Assembly: GCA_028023455.1 (NCBI GenBank)
Contig: JAQFVV010012512.1
Span: forward strand, 3,323,935 to 3,387,934
Reading direction: 5' to 3'
DNA from: Epiperipatus broadwayi
Taxonomy: Eukaryota; Onychophora; Udeonychophora; Euonychophora; Peripatidae
DNA: 64,000 nt
The position numbers and the translations under genes were made by a program. Shown here one piece after another: positions 1 through 11,481 of the stretch. Positions within the stretch are counted from its first letter, which is position 1. The number at the start of each line of letters is the position of its first letter. The notes under the pieces are model-generated. The model was not told the DNA's origin and made no database searches. It saw only the letters and a program-made list of their open reading frames with translations.

Positions 1-582
1 TTTTGGTCTTAAGTTAATCAATATATTGACTTTATGAATGATTTATCAAACTTTTAAAATTTTATCTACCACACAACAATCTATTGAACAATTTATAATT
101 TCATTTATGTATTTTTAGATATTTATTTTACTTATATCTAATACTTGGATTTAGAATGCTTGATTTCATTTTAGTTTCAATATGGTAGCTTTTAAATATT
201 CAAAATAAAAGATAAATTAGTTTGACTTTCTTAAATATTTTTTCCTCTTAAAGAACTTCCAATAATGGAAATGATTTTAATAATCAAAGTTTAGCTTAAA
301 TGTTTTTCCTCCTAAAAAACTTAAAGTTAAATCATCACTCTTTCTCCTTAAAAAAAAAGTTTTTAAAAAGATTATTCAAGTAGGGATATTATGAGTAATT
401 TGGAATGTGTTTATAATATGAGCACTTGGTAATGGATGGACAAGGTTATGTCATATATGAATCTTTGTAATTCAATGCATTTGTGTGTTGTGTATATTAT
501 CACTGTTTTTGTAAGAAGGTTTATATAAGTTAGAGCTTAAATGAAAGAATAAAGTTACATAAAAGTAGGGTTAGAAATAAGT
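1..582. other. A+T-rich sequence, no feature seen
   Basis: No open frame of note, no repeat shared with the rest of the window and no exon-like G+C rise was seen here. Short poly-T and poly-A runs only. Confidence 0.5.
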
Positions 583-1044
583 ATGTTAGTTTTGCTTTGT
601 ACAGGCCACACTATTAATTTTCATGAAGCTAAGGTTGTCTTCTTTGATAGAAATAAAATAAAAAGAAGAATTAAAGAATTTTTATTATCAAAAATGTATT
701 ATTCTGAAGCTATTAACTTATTTAAAAGTTCAACCACTAAACATCACATGATCACTATCTCTTATACCAGCACATAATTGTTATTAAACAAGGCAAAAAC
801 CTCCATACTGTAGTGCCACCCTGTGCTAACCAGAGTAATCAATGGATGCCAGAAGGCTTGCACATAAAATTCCTATCTAGTGCCTACTCTTGGGGATTTT
901 ATGCAAAAGCCTTCTGGCATCCCTTAATTACTCTGGTTGGCACAGGGTGGCACTACTGTAGGGAGAGTTTTGCCTTGTTTATTTAAAAGTTTTTTTAATA
1001 TTAAGGGTAGATGGGAAGTAAATGGATTTGACGGTAATGTTTAA
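583..1044 (+). pseudogene. PLE C-terminal relic split by a hairpin insertion
   Basis: The frame from 583 to 730 reads like the distal part of the GIY-YIG nuclease domain of a Penelope-like element: a TGHTINF block, then a stretch around FDRNKIKRRIKEFLLSK, then AINLFKS. The same order (TGHLF..., EKNDIKRKIREAYF, NSIN) can be read in decayed form at 4370-4530. The hairpin element 731-978 interrupts it. After the second copy of the 13-bp target duplication the same frame resumes (LFKSFFNIKGRW) and stops at 1042-1044. No reverse transcriptase part is visible upstream, so this is a 5'-truncated copy. Family assignment rests on motif resemblance only. Confidence 0.5.
718..991. mobile_element. Hairpin-family insertion with 13-bp TSD (short copy)
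   Basis: Near-perfect palindrome: left arm from 787 (aacaaggcaaaa), right arm ending about 978 (ttttgccttgtt), loop near 880. A one-sided tail (731-786) containing cactaaacatcacatgatca lies only on the left. Perfect direct repeats ttatttaaaagtt occur at 718-730 and 979-991. The arms match the terminal parts of the longer units at 4.8-6.4, 7.3 and 17.5-18.3 kb. It has no coding capacity and sits inside the PLE relic. Confidence 0.75.
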
Positions 1045-2290
1045 TATAAATATGGTGTTGTTTTGTAATTCTTTACACTTGAAAAGTCTGATTGTAGCAG
1101 TGAAACCATTGGTTGTGTTTTTGATTTTATTTTCTTGGCTAGTCTGGTTGAGTTTTGGACTAGGGGTAATTTTATATATATATATATTGAAATAGATAAA
1201 TGTCATATCTGTTTTATTATTGTCCATGCAATCTCACACATGAGAGTGTTAGTTAGAGTATTTGTGACAAAATAAGAAACAGCAGTTTTAAAATATTTCA
1301 AAAGGATATTAGAAAAAAAAAATTATAATATATATAAATCTTTATACCAGTGAACAATAAATCTTTATGTGAGAATTTTCCATAATGATCATTATCAATT
1401 TGTGCCCACTATTTTGATTTACGATCAATTAATCATGATTACAACCTTTAAAAAATTTAAACTATTTTTTTTTAAAAACAACCAACATTGTTTTAAAATG
1501 GCAGCCATTTTGTAAAAGTGATGGCATCATAGGATAATAAGTTCATAAAAGCCATGCCATCTGAAGGGAAAATATTGATGTAGATGCTAAAAATGTATAT
1601 AAAATACGATTGTTTTTTTATGCAGGGTCTTTGCATGATGATTAGTGATTTCATTTATGATATATTCAAAGTGAAGATTTTCATTGTTAATAACTACAAA
1701 AGCAAAAAATGTAAGTTTTAATCAATATTGTAAGTACTGAGAAACACATTTCGATTATCCACACATGTGCACATACACATGTATACATAATAGATAAAAC
1801 TGTCTAAATAGCTGTGTGGCAACATCCTTTCTACCCTCTTGTTAGAAAAAATAATACCAGCAACAATGATACATGATCATCTTTGCTTCCTTATATATTT
1901 CCAAGACTAGCTTGTTTTATTCTACTTTAGACCTATCTATTATAAGCTTATATAGCCAATAGATATTAAATAATGTAATGACTATGGTTAACATCAAATT
2001 TAAATTTCCAGAAATATATAAAAAACTGATCTGGTGACAAATCTATATGATTGTGCAAACAATTTGATTTGATTTCAAATACTGTAGAATTATTTTTAGT
2101 TTCAGACTAATATTATGAACAATAAAGTAGTAAAAGGTTGTTGCTATATCTTCATCTTTGAAGTCAAAATCCAGAAACCAATCAGGAGATATGGATATTA
2201 ATAGCCCATGCCATTTAGTATCCATTGATTACTCAAACTTACAATAGATGGTTCTAAAAATAGTGTGAAAAAACTATTCTTCGAATTTTT
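1045..2290. other. A+T-rich sequence, no feature seen
   Basis: Contains short open frames with no recognisable similarity and simple A/T runs. I see no transposon end, tRNA-like segment or exon-like island. Confidence 0.4.
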
Positions 2291-2353
2291 TACTTAGATT
2301 TGTACTATATTAAAGATTTTAAGACTTCTCATTCGATAATTTAATATACAAAA

Positions 2354-2414
2354 TTAACAAAGCGTATGACACACTTGAATGAGAAGCTATAAAGATACAC
2401 ATAAATTATTACAC
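2354..2414 (-). repeat. Inverted end repeat of PLE 1, left arm
   Basis: Runs from ttaacaaagcgtatgac to aaattattacac and is the reverse complement of 4650-4710. The tail before it contains cttctcattc, complementary to gaatgagaag inside this arm, so tail and arm could form a small hairpin. Confidence 0.85.
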
Positions 2415-2465
2415 GACAAAATCATTGATAAACTACAGTTACGCCTCTTGACTTTTATCATCTAA

Positions 2466-3650
2466 GGATGTAAGAATGCATTATGTAAAGAAAGAAAAAG
2501 ATGGCTCACAATAACAGCAAATATTACCCTCCCTCAATGGATTATCGATAAACTCGACATTACAGAAATAAACCACCGCAAACGCTTCGTTTTGAAAATC
2601 AAATTTTTAGCTTATAAACAAAATATAAATATTGACTTACAGCAAACTTCGTATGTTAATAGAACTGGCCTTACCCCACCTGATAGGATAGCAAGGGTTC
2701 TATCCCTTGGACCTAGATTTGTAGGAGGACAATGGAAACAACCCAAATTAGAGCTAATCGCTGATGTCGAAGCAAATTTAATTAATAACCCGCATAGAGA
2801 TAGCATTATAACAAATATAGCTAAATCTATTAAACAAAAACAGTTACATATAAAAGATAATAGCTGGAATAGCGACATCAAAATTACGAAACAGTTTCTT
2901 GATCACAATAATTTAATTTGCCTTAAAGAAGATAAGGGCAATAGATTTGTGCTTTTAAATTCTCAGGATTATAAGAGGAAAATAAATGAACAAATTACAA
3001 ATCTACAACTCACTCATGTTGCACAATTCAACAATAAGCTTAACCGCGATAAATTTGTTTCATCCATTCTCCGTCCTCATAAAAACAAAGGCATTTCAAT
3101 TGCGGAATACTACCGAGTTTATCCTTCCTCCACTAAAGCTCCAAGAATATTTGCCAACATTAAACTCCATAAGCCTGGTGAACCGCTGCGTTTAATGATG
3201 GATTTTGGGGGAGTCCATTATTTTCAAACCGCGAAAATGGTTAATCAACTATTAATAGACAGCTTGGGCTTTGGAAATTATTCTGTTAATTCGTCCTTTC
3301 AAGTTGTGGAAAAAATCAAAAAAGCCACGATCGAGAACAACTTCTATATGACTATTCTTGACGTCAAAGAATTATACGGATCGGTGGACAGAAAACAATC
3401 TATTCAAATCATCCAACAAGAACTTACCAACACGATGTCAGCTGAACGCATTAATTTCATCGTTACATTTTTAACATGGATGGATAAACATATATATACA
3501 ACATTTGAGCACGTTTGGTACAATATGAAAAGTGGTTGGCCTATGGGCCTCCCCCTCAGTGGAATCGTAACCAGCATTTTCCTTAATCACTACGAGGCGT
3601 GTCCAAATATCAACCTGACAACCCTCACACTATATACATGCGGTACGTAG
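2466..3650 (+). pseudogene. PLE reverse transcriptase, N-terminal and motif A-B part
   Basis: This frame is open from just after a stop at 2463-2465, with no obvious ATG at the front, so it is the residue of a longer protein. A GLTPPDRIARVLSLGPRF block precedes the fingers, then KEDKGNRFVLLN, then APRIFANIKLHK. The motif A region TILDVKELYGSVD holds the first catalytic Asp, and a WPMGLPLSGIVTSIFLNHYE block follows, as expected before the YVDD box. The product would make cDNA from element RNA. A frameshift near 3598 moves the YVDD box into the next frame, so the enzyme is broken. Codon composition is more G+C-rich than the flanks, which suggests a relatively young copy. Confidence 0.85.
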
Positions 3651-4366
3651 ATGATATATTTATTTTAGCCAACCAGCACACTATAAATAGTATTATACAA
3701 GAGTTAACACATAATACTAATCTAACTATCAATTCCACAGCAGAAGACGCATTCCAAAGTCTAAATTACCTTGACCTTAGGTTAATACGCGATGAGAGAG
3801 GTATAAATTATTCAATGATAATAAAGCCCTTTGAAATCAGAGGCTTTATACACCCACACTCCAACTCTCCAAGCTCTCACAAATTTGCAGGCCTGCAAGC
3901 ATTTTTATATAGAAATATGCAGCTGTGCAAGTTTGAGGCAGATAGAAAGAATAATATACATATTTACACCAAAGACCTACTACAAGCAGGCTATAAACTC
4001 AACACTATTAACAATAAAATCAAACAATTTTATAGGAAAATCACCGACAATAAAAACAATATTAAACTTCCATATATTACTCTTCCCCACGTACCTAAAA
4101 TCTCCTATCAATTAATCAAGGTTTTGTCCAATAAATTTAAAATTAGCTTTCATACACCCCCATGCACTAATCGTCTAATCAATAACTCTAAGGACAAAAT
4201 TGAACCTTCTCAGACTCCTCATGTTGTTTACAGCATATCTTGCCCACAACCTGGTTGCCGGGCCATTTATTTTGGAGAAACCAAAGCAGGCATAATCAAC
4301 AGGACAGCACAACACAGATATACATATAATAGAGCTATGAAAAACAATGATAATTCATCACACTAG
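3599..4366 (+). pseudogene. PLE reverse transcriptase YVDD part plus GIY-YIG domain
   Basis: This continues the reverse transcriptase after the frameshift. The YVDD catalytic box is at residues 16-19 of the frame (MRYVDDIFIL). A SLNYLDLRL block and the RT thumb follow. Near residues 210-235, YSISCPQPGCRAIYFGETK matches the start of a GIY-YIG endonuclease domain of the Penelope type (a Cys pair, then the Y-x-GET core). The frame stops at 4364-4366, in the middle of the nuclease. In the family, this domain nicks the target DNA and the RT extends from it. RT core and nuclease start can both be read, but frameshifts and stops make the copy inactive. Confidence 0.85.
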
Positions 4367-4600
4367 AGCATTCCAAGAAGACAGGACATTTGTTTGAACC
4401 TTCCAGCCCTAAAATAGTCTGTATTGAGAAAAATGACATCAAGCGGAAAATCAGAGAAGCATATTTTATTAATGGCAATAATAACTCCATCAATAGACAA
4501 GATACCTGCTTTGACATCTCCAAACGTTGGACTATCTAGTTCATTTGCATACGCTTTGCATACTGTTTTGTTTCCTTGCCCTATTTCTTCGTTCTGCAGC
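4367..4600 (+). pseudogene. Decayed distal GIY-YIG segment of PLE 1
   Basis: Across several frames the remains of the nuclease C-terminus can be followed: a TGHLFEP-like piece, then EKNDIKRKIREAYF, then RQDTCFDISKRWT. The same order appears inside the palindrome at 40.4-41.1 kb (NDMKRKIKEACF, INRKESCFAIS), which supports the assignment. Reading frames change at least twice. Confidence 0.6.
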
Positions 4601-4610
4601 TCACAGTACT

Positions 4611-4649
4611 GCTATGAATATGAGGCACAAGGCCTCGAAAGCGCTTAGC
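4611..4649 (+). ncRNA. Hammerhead-like fold near the PLE 1 3' end
   Basis: The order is CTATGAATAT, stem GAGGC (4622-4626), loop, GCCTC (4632-4636), GAAA (4637-4640), then GCGCTTAGC. The stem-GAAA arrangement resembles stem II plus GAAA of the hammerhead ribozymes reported in PLE terminal repeats, but the expected CTGATGA box is not present. The related copy at 40991-41030 keeps the flanks and has a different but still paired stem. Ribozyme activity is inference only. Confidence 0.35.
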
Positions 4650-4710
4650 GTGTAATAATTTCTGTGTATCTTTACAGCTTCTCATTCAAGTGTGTCATAC
4701 GCTTTGTTAA
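4650..4710 (+). repeat. Inverted end repeat of PLE 1, right arm
   Basis: Reverse complement of 2354-2414. It ends at gctttgttaa, directly next to the right target duplication (4712-4724), with no tail on this side. Confidence 0.85.
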
Positions 4711-4833
4711 TTTAGATTTGTACTCTAAGTTATGTAACTGAGAGGAAGAATTAGTACAAATATATCATCATGGTATATATAATACAAATATAGTAAAATT
4801 CATAATTCAAAGCAATTTGAAGAACATATTAAT

Positions 4834-6384
4834 AATATTAAATGTTAACTAAAAATCACATGATCACCATTCTTTATGCTTACACATGTTTAAATTCTTC
4901 ATACAGTAGTGCCACTTAGTGCAAGCCAGAGTAATTAATGAATGCAAGAAGGTTTATGCATAAAATCTCTACCTAGTCTCTACTCATCCAATATCTCCAG
5001 ATTAGTTTCTAGCTTGTGGCTTTCATCAATCAGTAGTTTTGGAGCTGTGATCACTATGCCTAGATCTTAGAACCTAATGCAACCCTCCCACAGCTACCTT
5101 TTATCTTATTAGCCAACTATAAAGCTTTGAGTCCAAAATGAAATAATATTTTCAATTCAAACTTAATTTGAACTCAATTCAGCATCCACATGTTTTGGTG
5201 TCTTTGGTTTTTTAATTACCACAATCATCATAATCCTATTGAGCAGGATTGACATTAAACCACTAAACATCACATAATCACCATTAATTATGTTTATACA
5301 AGCTGTTTAAACAGAAGCAAAACTATCCATACAGAAGTGCCAGTGCAAGAATATTTGTGCATAAAATCTCTATCTAATGCCTACTCATCCAATATCCCCA
5401 GACTAGTTTCTAGCTTGCGTCTTTCATCAGTGAGGAGCTTTGGATCTGAGATCACTACACTGAGTGGCGCTACTGTATGGAGAGTTTTGTGTAAGAATAA
5501 AGAATGGTGATCATGTGATGTTTAGTGTTTTAATACCAATCTTGCCCAATAAGATTATGGTGATTGTGGTTATTAAAGAACTAAAGACACCAAAGATTAT
5601 GGATGCTGAACTGAGTTTAGATCTATATGACTGTACAAGTTAATGAGCTTGAATTGAAAACATTATTGTGTTTTCATTTTGGACTCAAAGTTTTATCGTT
5701 AGCTAATAAATTAAAAGGTGGCTTCTGGAGGGTTGCATTAGATCCTAAGGCCTAGGTGCAATGATCTCAAACCCAAAGCTCATCACTGACAAAAGTCACA
5801 AACTAGAAACTAGTCTGAGAATATTGGATGAGTAGGCCCTAGATAGGGGTTTTATGCACAAATCTTTCTGCCTCCATTGATTACTCTGGCTTCACTGAGT
5901 GGTGCTACTGTAAGGAGAGTTTTGCCTCTGTTTAAACAGCTTGTGTAAGCATAAAGAATGTCATGTTTAATGATTTAATATCAATCCTGCCCAACAGGAT
6001 TATGATGACTGTGGTTACTAACAAACCAAAGACAGCAAAAAGTATGGATGCTGAACTGAGTTCAGATTTATATGACTACACAAGCTAATGAGCTTGAATT
6101 GAAAACATTATTGTGTTTTCATTTTGGACTCATTATGGTTAACTAATATAATAAAGGTGTCTTCAGGAGGGTTGCATTTGATCCTAAGACCTAAGTGCAA
6201 TGATCTCGGATCCAAAGCTCCTCACTGATAAAAACCACAAGCTAGAAACTAGTCTGGGATGTTGGATGAATAGGAAATAGATAGGGATTTTATGCACAAA
6301 CCTTTCTGCATCCATTGATTACTCTGGCTTGTACTGAGTGGTGTTAGTGTATGGAAAGTTTTGTCTGTTTAAATATTAAATGTT
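4834..6384. mobile_element. Multi-unit array of the hairpin family with 13-bp TSD
   Basis: Perfect direct repeats aatattaaatgtt (4834-4846 and 6372-6384) flank the whole block. Inside are a plus-oriented unit (about 4850-5270), a compact hairpin (about 5265-5535), and two minus-oriented units (about 5505-5960 and 5955-6370) spaced by roughly 440-450 bp. Landmarks repeated in each unit are the tail block (cacatgatcaccat), the end block (cagtagtgccactcagtgca), a middle block (actagtttctagcttgtg) and a block with ggatctaatgcaaccctcc. No protein can be read. The units differ by substitutions and small indels, so the block is not brand new. Confidence 0.75.
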
Positions 6385-6697
6385 TTTAATAATCAGAAGT
6401 AAACAAAATTGTTTAATAATCTATAATCAAAAAATGTGAGTATTGAATAGTCCAGTGTTACATCGGACGTGGACAGTAGAATTATCTGCGAAAAGTTGTT
6501 GAGTTTTGCCTATATGTGTCTCTCATCTGATTCTTGAGTAATTTGATTTGGATCTTATTATTTAAATGTAATAGAGAAGGAGAATAATGGAGTATTGTTT
6601 TTCTTTGTAAAGCCAAAATGGGTTAGTAACAACTGCAATTGTAATAGTCGTATGTATAGATAAAATCTGAGTTAGGGCACACGTCACACAATATTAA

Positions 6698-6717
6698 CAG
6701 CCCCCCCCCCCGCCCGC
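6698..6717. repeat. Poly-C tract
   Basis: Short C-rich run in otherwise A+T-rich DNA. No transposon end or G-quadruplex-like repeat pattern was seen around it. Confidence 0.6.
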
Positions 6718-7245
6718 ATAAACCGGCATCACTTAAAGAGTTGTTAAGATAGATACGTTAACCACTAAACCTATATTGCAGAATTATTTATCATTTATTT
6801 GCTGTATTATGTGGGATTCTTTCTTTTTATATGATTGTTTGTTTAAAAACGCACTGCTTACAATAATTTTCATTTCTAATTCAAATATTTAAACGACACA
6901 ATGGGAATTTAAAGTAAATAAAGTAATAAAAAACAGTACTGACATTTCTCCGTATTGATTCAATTAAGCTAAACTGATATATGTGCAAAACAGAAACCAT
7001 TTATACATAATAATGATAAATCTATTGTAAAAATTTAATATATATATATCACTGTATAAAAGTCATACATGAGCGTTTGCTGTGATGGAAAATAATTATT
7101 TATTGGTGCAAAGTTTTTATTCTGATATTATCTGATGAAAAATGAAGTATATATAATACTTTAAAGTGGTGGTAGATTTTTTTGTTGCTGTTGTTAATGT
7201 AAATATCCGTGAATCTATTCACAAATTAGAGCTATAGTTATAGGA

Positions 7246-7600
7246 GGATCTCTTCAAACAGTAGCAAACTCTCCATATAGTAGTGCCATCTAGTGCAAGC
7301 TTTAGTAATGAATGGATGCAAAAAAAAATTGTGCATAAAATCCCTATCTATTACTTGCCCATCTAATATTGTCGGATTAGTTTCTAGCTTATGGCTTCCA
7401 CAAACTAGAAATTAATTCTGGGGATATTGTATGAGTAGGCACTAGATAGGGATTTTATGCCCAAATCTTCTTGCGTACATTGATTACTAAGGCTCACACT
7501 GGGTGGCAGTACTAAATGGAAAATTTACTACTGTTTTGACAGCTTGTGTAAACATAGAAAATAGTGATCATGTGATGCTTTAGAATCTCTTTAAATGGTG
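7246..7600. mobile_element. Hairpin-family copy, imperfect TSD
   Basis: Left arm from about 7252 (caaacagtagcaaactctcc) pairs with the right arm ending about 7545, turning at about 7400. The tail block (gtgatcatgtgatg, reverse orientation) is on the right only. The flanks gatctcttcaaa and aatctctttaaa match at 10 of 12 positions, consistent with an older target duplication. Same family as 718-991 and 4834-6384. Confidence 0.6.
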
Positions 7601-9170
7601 CTTTTTTTATTATGAAATAGTAAATATCACTGATGAGAAATTTTTATCAGTCAATCAGTGCCCAACCTGATTTGGTGCAGTAGCAGGCTCTTTAGTTCAT
7701 GGTTTCTGAATTATAGTCTTATGCTATTATTTGCAACATTTCTTATTAACTCCTGAAAAATAAACCATTGTTTTATAACTTTTTTGCCATTTATCAATGC
7801 ATTTCCCATTTCACATCTATTAATTATACTGCAACTATTCTCAGCAAAAAAATTAATTCTACCCTCTTCCACCAGGCATGTCTTTCACAATACAATCTTT
7901 GCCCTTCAGGGGAGTTAGAAATATCAAATACCTGATACTTTATACCCATTCTGTCAGCATAATACTTTTTACTACACCTCTTTCATACAAATGTAGGACT
8001 GGTTGTATCTATTTTTAACTATAGATATATATTTTGTAATTTTTTTTGTTAGTGCATCCCTCATCTCAAGCAAATGGAGGTAGACCAAACGACTTACGTT
8101 TTGCCTTCTCTAAAAGATATTGACTTCTTCAGATTTTTAAAAAATTAATACAACAATAATATGATAATTTTGTTTTCTATCATTATTTAAGCAAGAAAAC
8201 CAGAAGAATAATGTTAAAGCTTACATCAGGAAAGTAATTTGGTAATTTGATGTGTAATAACTACAGTCTGGCTATTTATTAAAATTTACTGGCACTGTAA
8301 TAAAGAAAGTTCATAAAAATACCTGTATTACACAGCTCTTCTTTTTATATTTGATTGTAAATAATATTTCAAAAAACATTATTACTCAATCAATATTTAA
8401 GCCATTCCGTAGTTTGTTTTAAATAATTAGACATTTAAATTTGTTAGTGATCATTTCTACTTTTCACTTTATGCATTAAATATATGTACACACAATACCA
8501 TATTGTGTGCCTTGAAACTATTCTGTCTCAATACAAGTCTTTTAAACAGTCTCTTATAAGTAGATCAATAAATAAGACATTATTCATCAGAATCATCAAA
8601 AAGTTGAATAATGAGGATTAGAATAGTTTCCCCTTTTTTTGTATTCTAACTAATAATAACAAAACACGCATGTACTGAGTACTGACCAATATTGGATAAT
8701 CAGCTGTGTGTTTAGCTATGTGGAAAAAAAAATCTTTTGATTACTATCTGAAAATATTTTCAACTATTTATAGGCATAGTAAATTGTTCTTGTATATGGG
8801 CCTGAATACATATGTACATATACATATAATACATGCACATGTGCATGTATTGAAATGGTATATTTAGCCATCATCCAATTTCACTCACTATATTCCATAG
8901 TAATATCTTTTTTCTTAGTTTAAATCCATCCCAGTTCACGTATATAAGCTTCTAATAATTTATTTTATATGAAATAATGTATATTTACATGTATGTGCAT
9001 GTATTTGTATAGGTGCATATGTCCAATAATCATATTAATATTTGTGTGCATATAATGCATACGCTGTTATAAATTTAAAATTAATAAAATGGTATAATTT
9101 AAATTAAGTTATAAACAGGACACTACCAATTTTTCTGGTATAAATAACTAAATTTTCTATAGGAGGGTTC
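7601..9170. other. A+T-rich sequence, no gene seen
   Basis: Contains alternating purine/pyrimidine runs such as acatatgtacatatac near 8810 and catgtatgtgcatg near 8990. No reading frame, transposon end or exon-like rise in G+C was recognised. Confidence 0.4.
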
Positions 9171-9179
9171 ACTTGTTAA

Positions 9180-9357
9180 CTTTTTCTACCATGAGAACCT
9201 TTGGATAAAAGCAAATGCTGCCCCTCCCTTGGTGGAGAATGGTTCATGCTCAAAATGGAGTTCAAGACCCACAGCCTGCCCAGAAGACATCAGAAATGGA
9301 TCAGCCCAGTCGAGAATGATAATGATCAGCTACAGAAGCCTCAACAATGAACATGGG
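9180..9357 (+). other. Exon-like G+C-rich island
   Basis: This stretch is clearly richer in G+C than its surroundings. One frame is open throughout and reaches a possible donor at 9358 (ggg|gtaaca). Other frames give Gln/Pro-rich peptides (NGVQDPQPAQKTSEMDQPS) but meet stops. Joining the open frame to the candidate exon at 10222 would give only four more residues before a stop, so the frame is uncertain. It could be an exon, part of a decayed gene, or an untranslated region. No protein family recognised. Confidence 0.3.
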
Positions 9358-10221
9358 GTAACAATTTTACCCAAGAGCTCTTTAAAATTAATTCTCGGAA
9401 GTTTATCAATGAATATCTAAAACTCTTAAGTTAGCTAATAATAATCATGCACAAACTTTTAAATTGTAATAATGTTTTAATAAACTAAAAACTAATTTCA
9501 ATCTGTAAATTATAATTTAACTTTTAAAACAATACCTGTAAACTTGCCTATTTATGAACTTAAACTATAAAATTCTAAATGATAACTTATTCAGTTATTA
9601 TTCTATCCTCTAATCAGCAGCCATACCTTTCTTATTTGTTTTATATATGTTATTTTATAATTTATGCTATGCCCAGTTCAGAAAGGAGATGTATTTTATG
9701 AATAAAGTTTGAGGGGAAGAGATAATTAGAGGCTCTCTCCTAATTAAGTAATGTTGCTCTTTAGCACACAAATCTCCGCTCTGAAAACCTAAATATATTC
9801 ATTAAACTATTATGTTTAGCTTATTATTATTATTGTCATTAGAATTAGGTTTGCAAATTAATAAAGCAATTAGTTAATAAGTGTAAGAATGAATTGTAAA
9901 GCATATTATAAGTATTGCTTAAGTTCCAGATATGCTTGACCCTCTTTTAGTTATATTATAAACTATGCCGTTTATTAAGAACTCAGATTACTTTTAAGTA
10001 TTTCTTTTTAGCATGTTTTAAGAATGCTAATTATGAACTGGCATATGGTAGTTTCCAGAACGAAACTATAGACTTTTGCGTACTTTTAGTTATTAATTAA
10101 TATTATGTTTAGCATGGCAAATGTGTTTTTAGGAAGCACATCCATGCATTTATGCCTTGCTGTATGTTTTTTATATGAATGGGTTTCTGGTTTTAATGGC
10201 TACACCATCTTCTTATTTCAG

Positions 10222-10268
10222 ACAGCTCTTCTTTAGAACTGGAACACGACGGTCCAGATGGTTTATAA
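10222..10268 (+). CDS. Candidate last exon, unknown gene
   Basis: A clean acceptor (tcttatttcag, ending at 10221) precedes a G+C-richer stretch. Starting two bases in, it reads SSSLELEHDGPDGL and a stop at 10266-10268. A further 130 bp of non-A+T-like sequence follows, as a 3' UTR would, with an ATTAAA near 10549 as a possible poly(A) signal. The short acidic C-terminus does not identify a family. The upstream island at 9180-9357 may belong to the same transcript, but the reading phase does not join simply. The acceptor and composition change are seen; exon status is inference. Confidence 0.35.
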
Positions 10269-10559
10269 GCTGCTCCGATCACTGAACTATGTGTTCAATT
10301 TATTTGCAAGTCATATGGTCCATGGAAACTGAGTAGTTGGTCCTGAAACCCCTGAGTAACTAACTACACATTTGAGATGCACCCATCTCTAATAATATAT
10401 ATAATGCCGTAGTATCTGAAGTCATACTACAAGCTCCAATTCATCCTTCCATAATGTAATGTAATATTTCGGCATTGATCTGAATATGTAATCTGATTTG
10501 TATATATATAATCTGTATAGAGAGCTTATTGCAGCTCATTAAGTGTTATTAAATGACTT

Positions 10560-11480
10560 TTATTAAATGTTTAAAGATAAATCATCATTTTTGCATCGAC
10601 TTAACCATCGCGAAACTAATAGGTAGGCATAGTAAAAATTAAGGCATGATTAGAAACCGTAGATTATTAAAATTGTAAGAAACTCTTTAAACTATAGTGC
10701 ATCAGATGAGATTTTGTTATCCACCTTACTCATCATTGTTACACCTGCGTGTGTCATTCAATGCACTCTTGTTTATTTAATTTATATTTATTAATTAAAA
10801 TATATTAAATTATAACTGTGTAGGATATAATTTGTAATCCATCCCAAATCTTGGTTAAATCTCTTAATCCTAAATCATAGTTAAGTTTCTTAATATTAGT
10901 GTTTCTTATTAATATATGCATTATCTAGCCAGTCATAGATGTGTGTGTATTTAAAGCATTAGTAATTTAGTTGCTACTGCTGGCACACGAACTAAGAAAT
11001 TCCGAGTGTGGCCTCATATATGTCATTCATAGGTTAGTAAGTCACGGAGTGTTGGTGGAGGAGCTGAGGTGTGATCAAATTTGAGGTCTCAATCTCTCAT
11101 CTAGATCAGCCTTGGTATAATTTGCCAAAACTCTGGATTTTATTGCGTGAATGTACAAATATGATCGTTACAATATATATATACTTCATGTTTTTAATTG
11201 GTACTACATTATGTCATAAGTTGGAAAATTACTTATGAAAATACATAGAGCATTCCATTAAATTTCTAACATTTAAATATATAATAGACATATATATATA
11301 TATATATATTTAAAAAAAATTATCTTAATATATAAAAAAATTGTATTAAATATATTTAATTTTAGTACGTCTATTATATCTATTTGTAATAATTATATTT
11401 AATATAATATTAAAGTGTATATATGATTTTAAAAAATATAATAGTTTTTTTTTTTAAGTTTAAAAATGAATAATAACCAT
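10560..11480. other. A+T-rich sequence, no gene seen
   Basis: Includes (TA)n tracts near 11290. The moderately G+C-rich stretch 10970-11110 shows no clear frame or splice pattern. Confidence 0.35.
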
Positions 11481-11481
11481 T

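Larger units (their letters stand above)
2294..4724 (+). mobile_element. Penelope-like element 1 with inverted end repeat and 13-bp TSD
   Basis: A PLE inserted in + orientation. The direct repeats ttagatttgtact at 2294-2306 and 4712-4724 are the likely target duplication. Inside them, 2354-2414 is the reverse complement of 4650-4710 (61 bp, about two mismatches): a short inverted copy of the 3' end at the 5' side, an arrangement known for Penelope. An unpaired tail (2307-2353) lies only on the left. Between the arms are a broken reverse transcriptase and a GIY-YIG remnant. Inverted repeat and TSD are seen directly; family assignment rests on the protein motifs. Confidence 0.88.

Noticed and set aside
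4335-4648. Open frames on both strands at the end of PLE 1
   Set aside because: They are shadows of the frameshifted nuclease tail.
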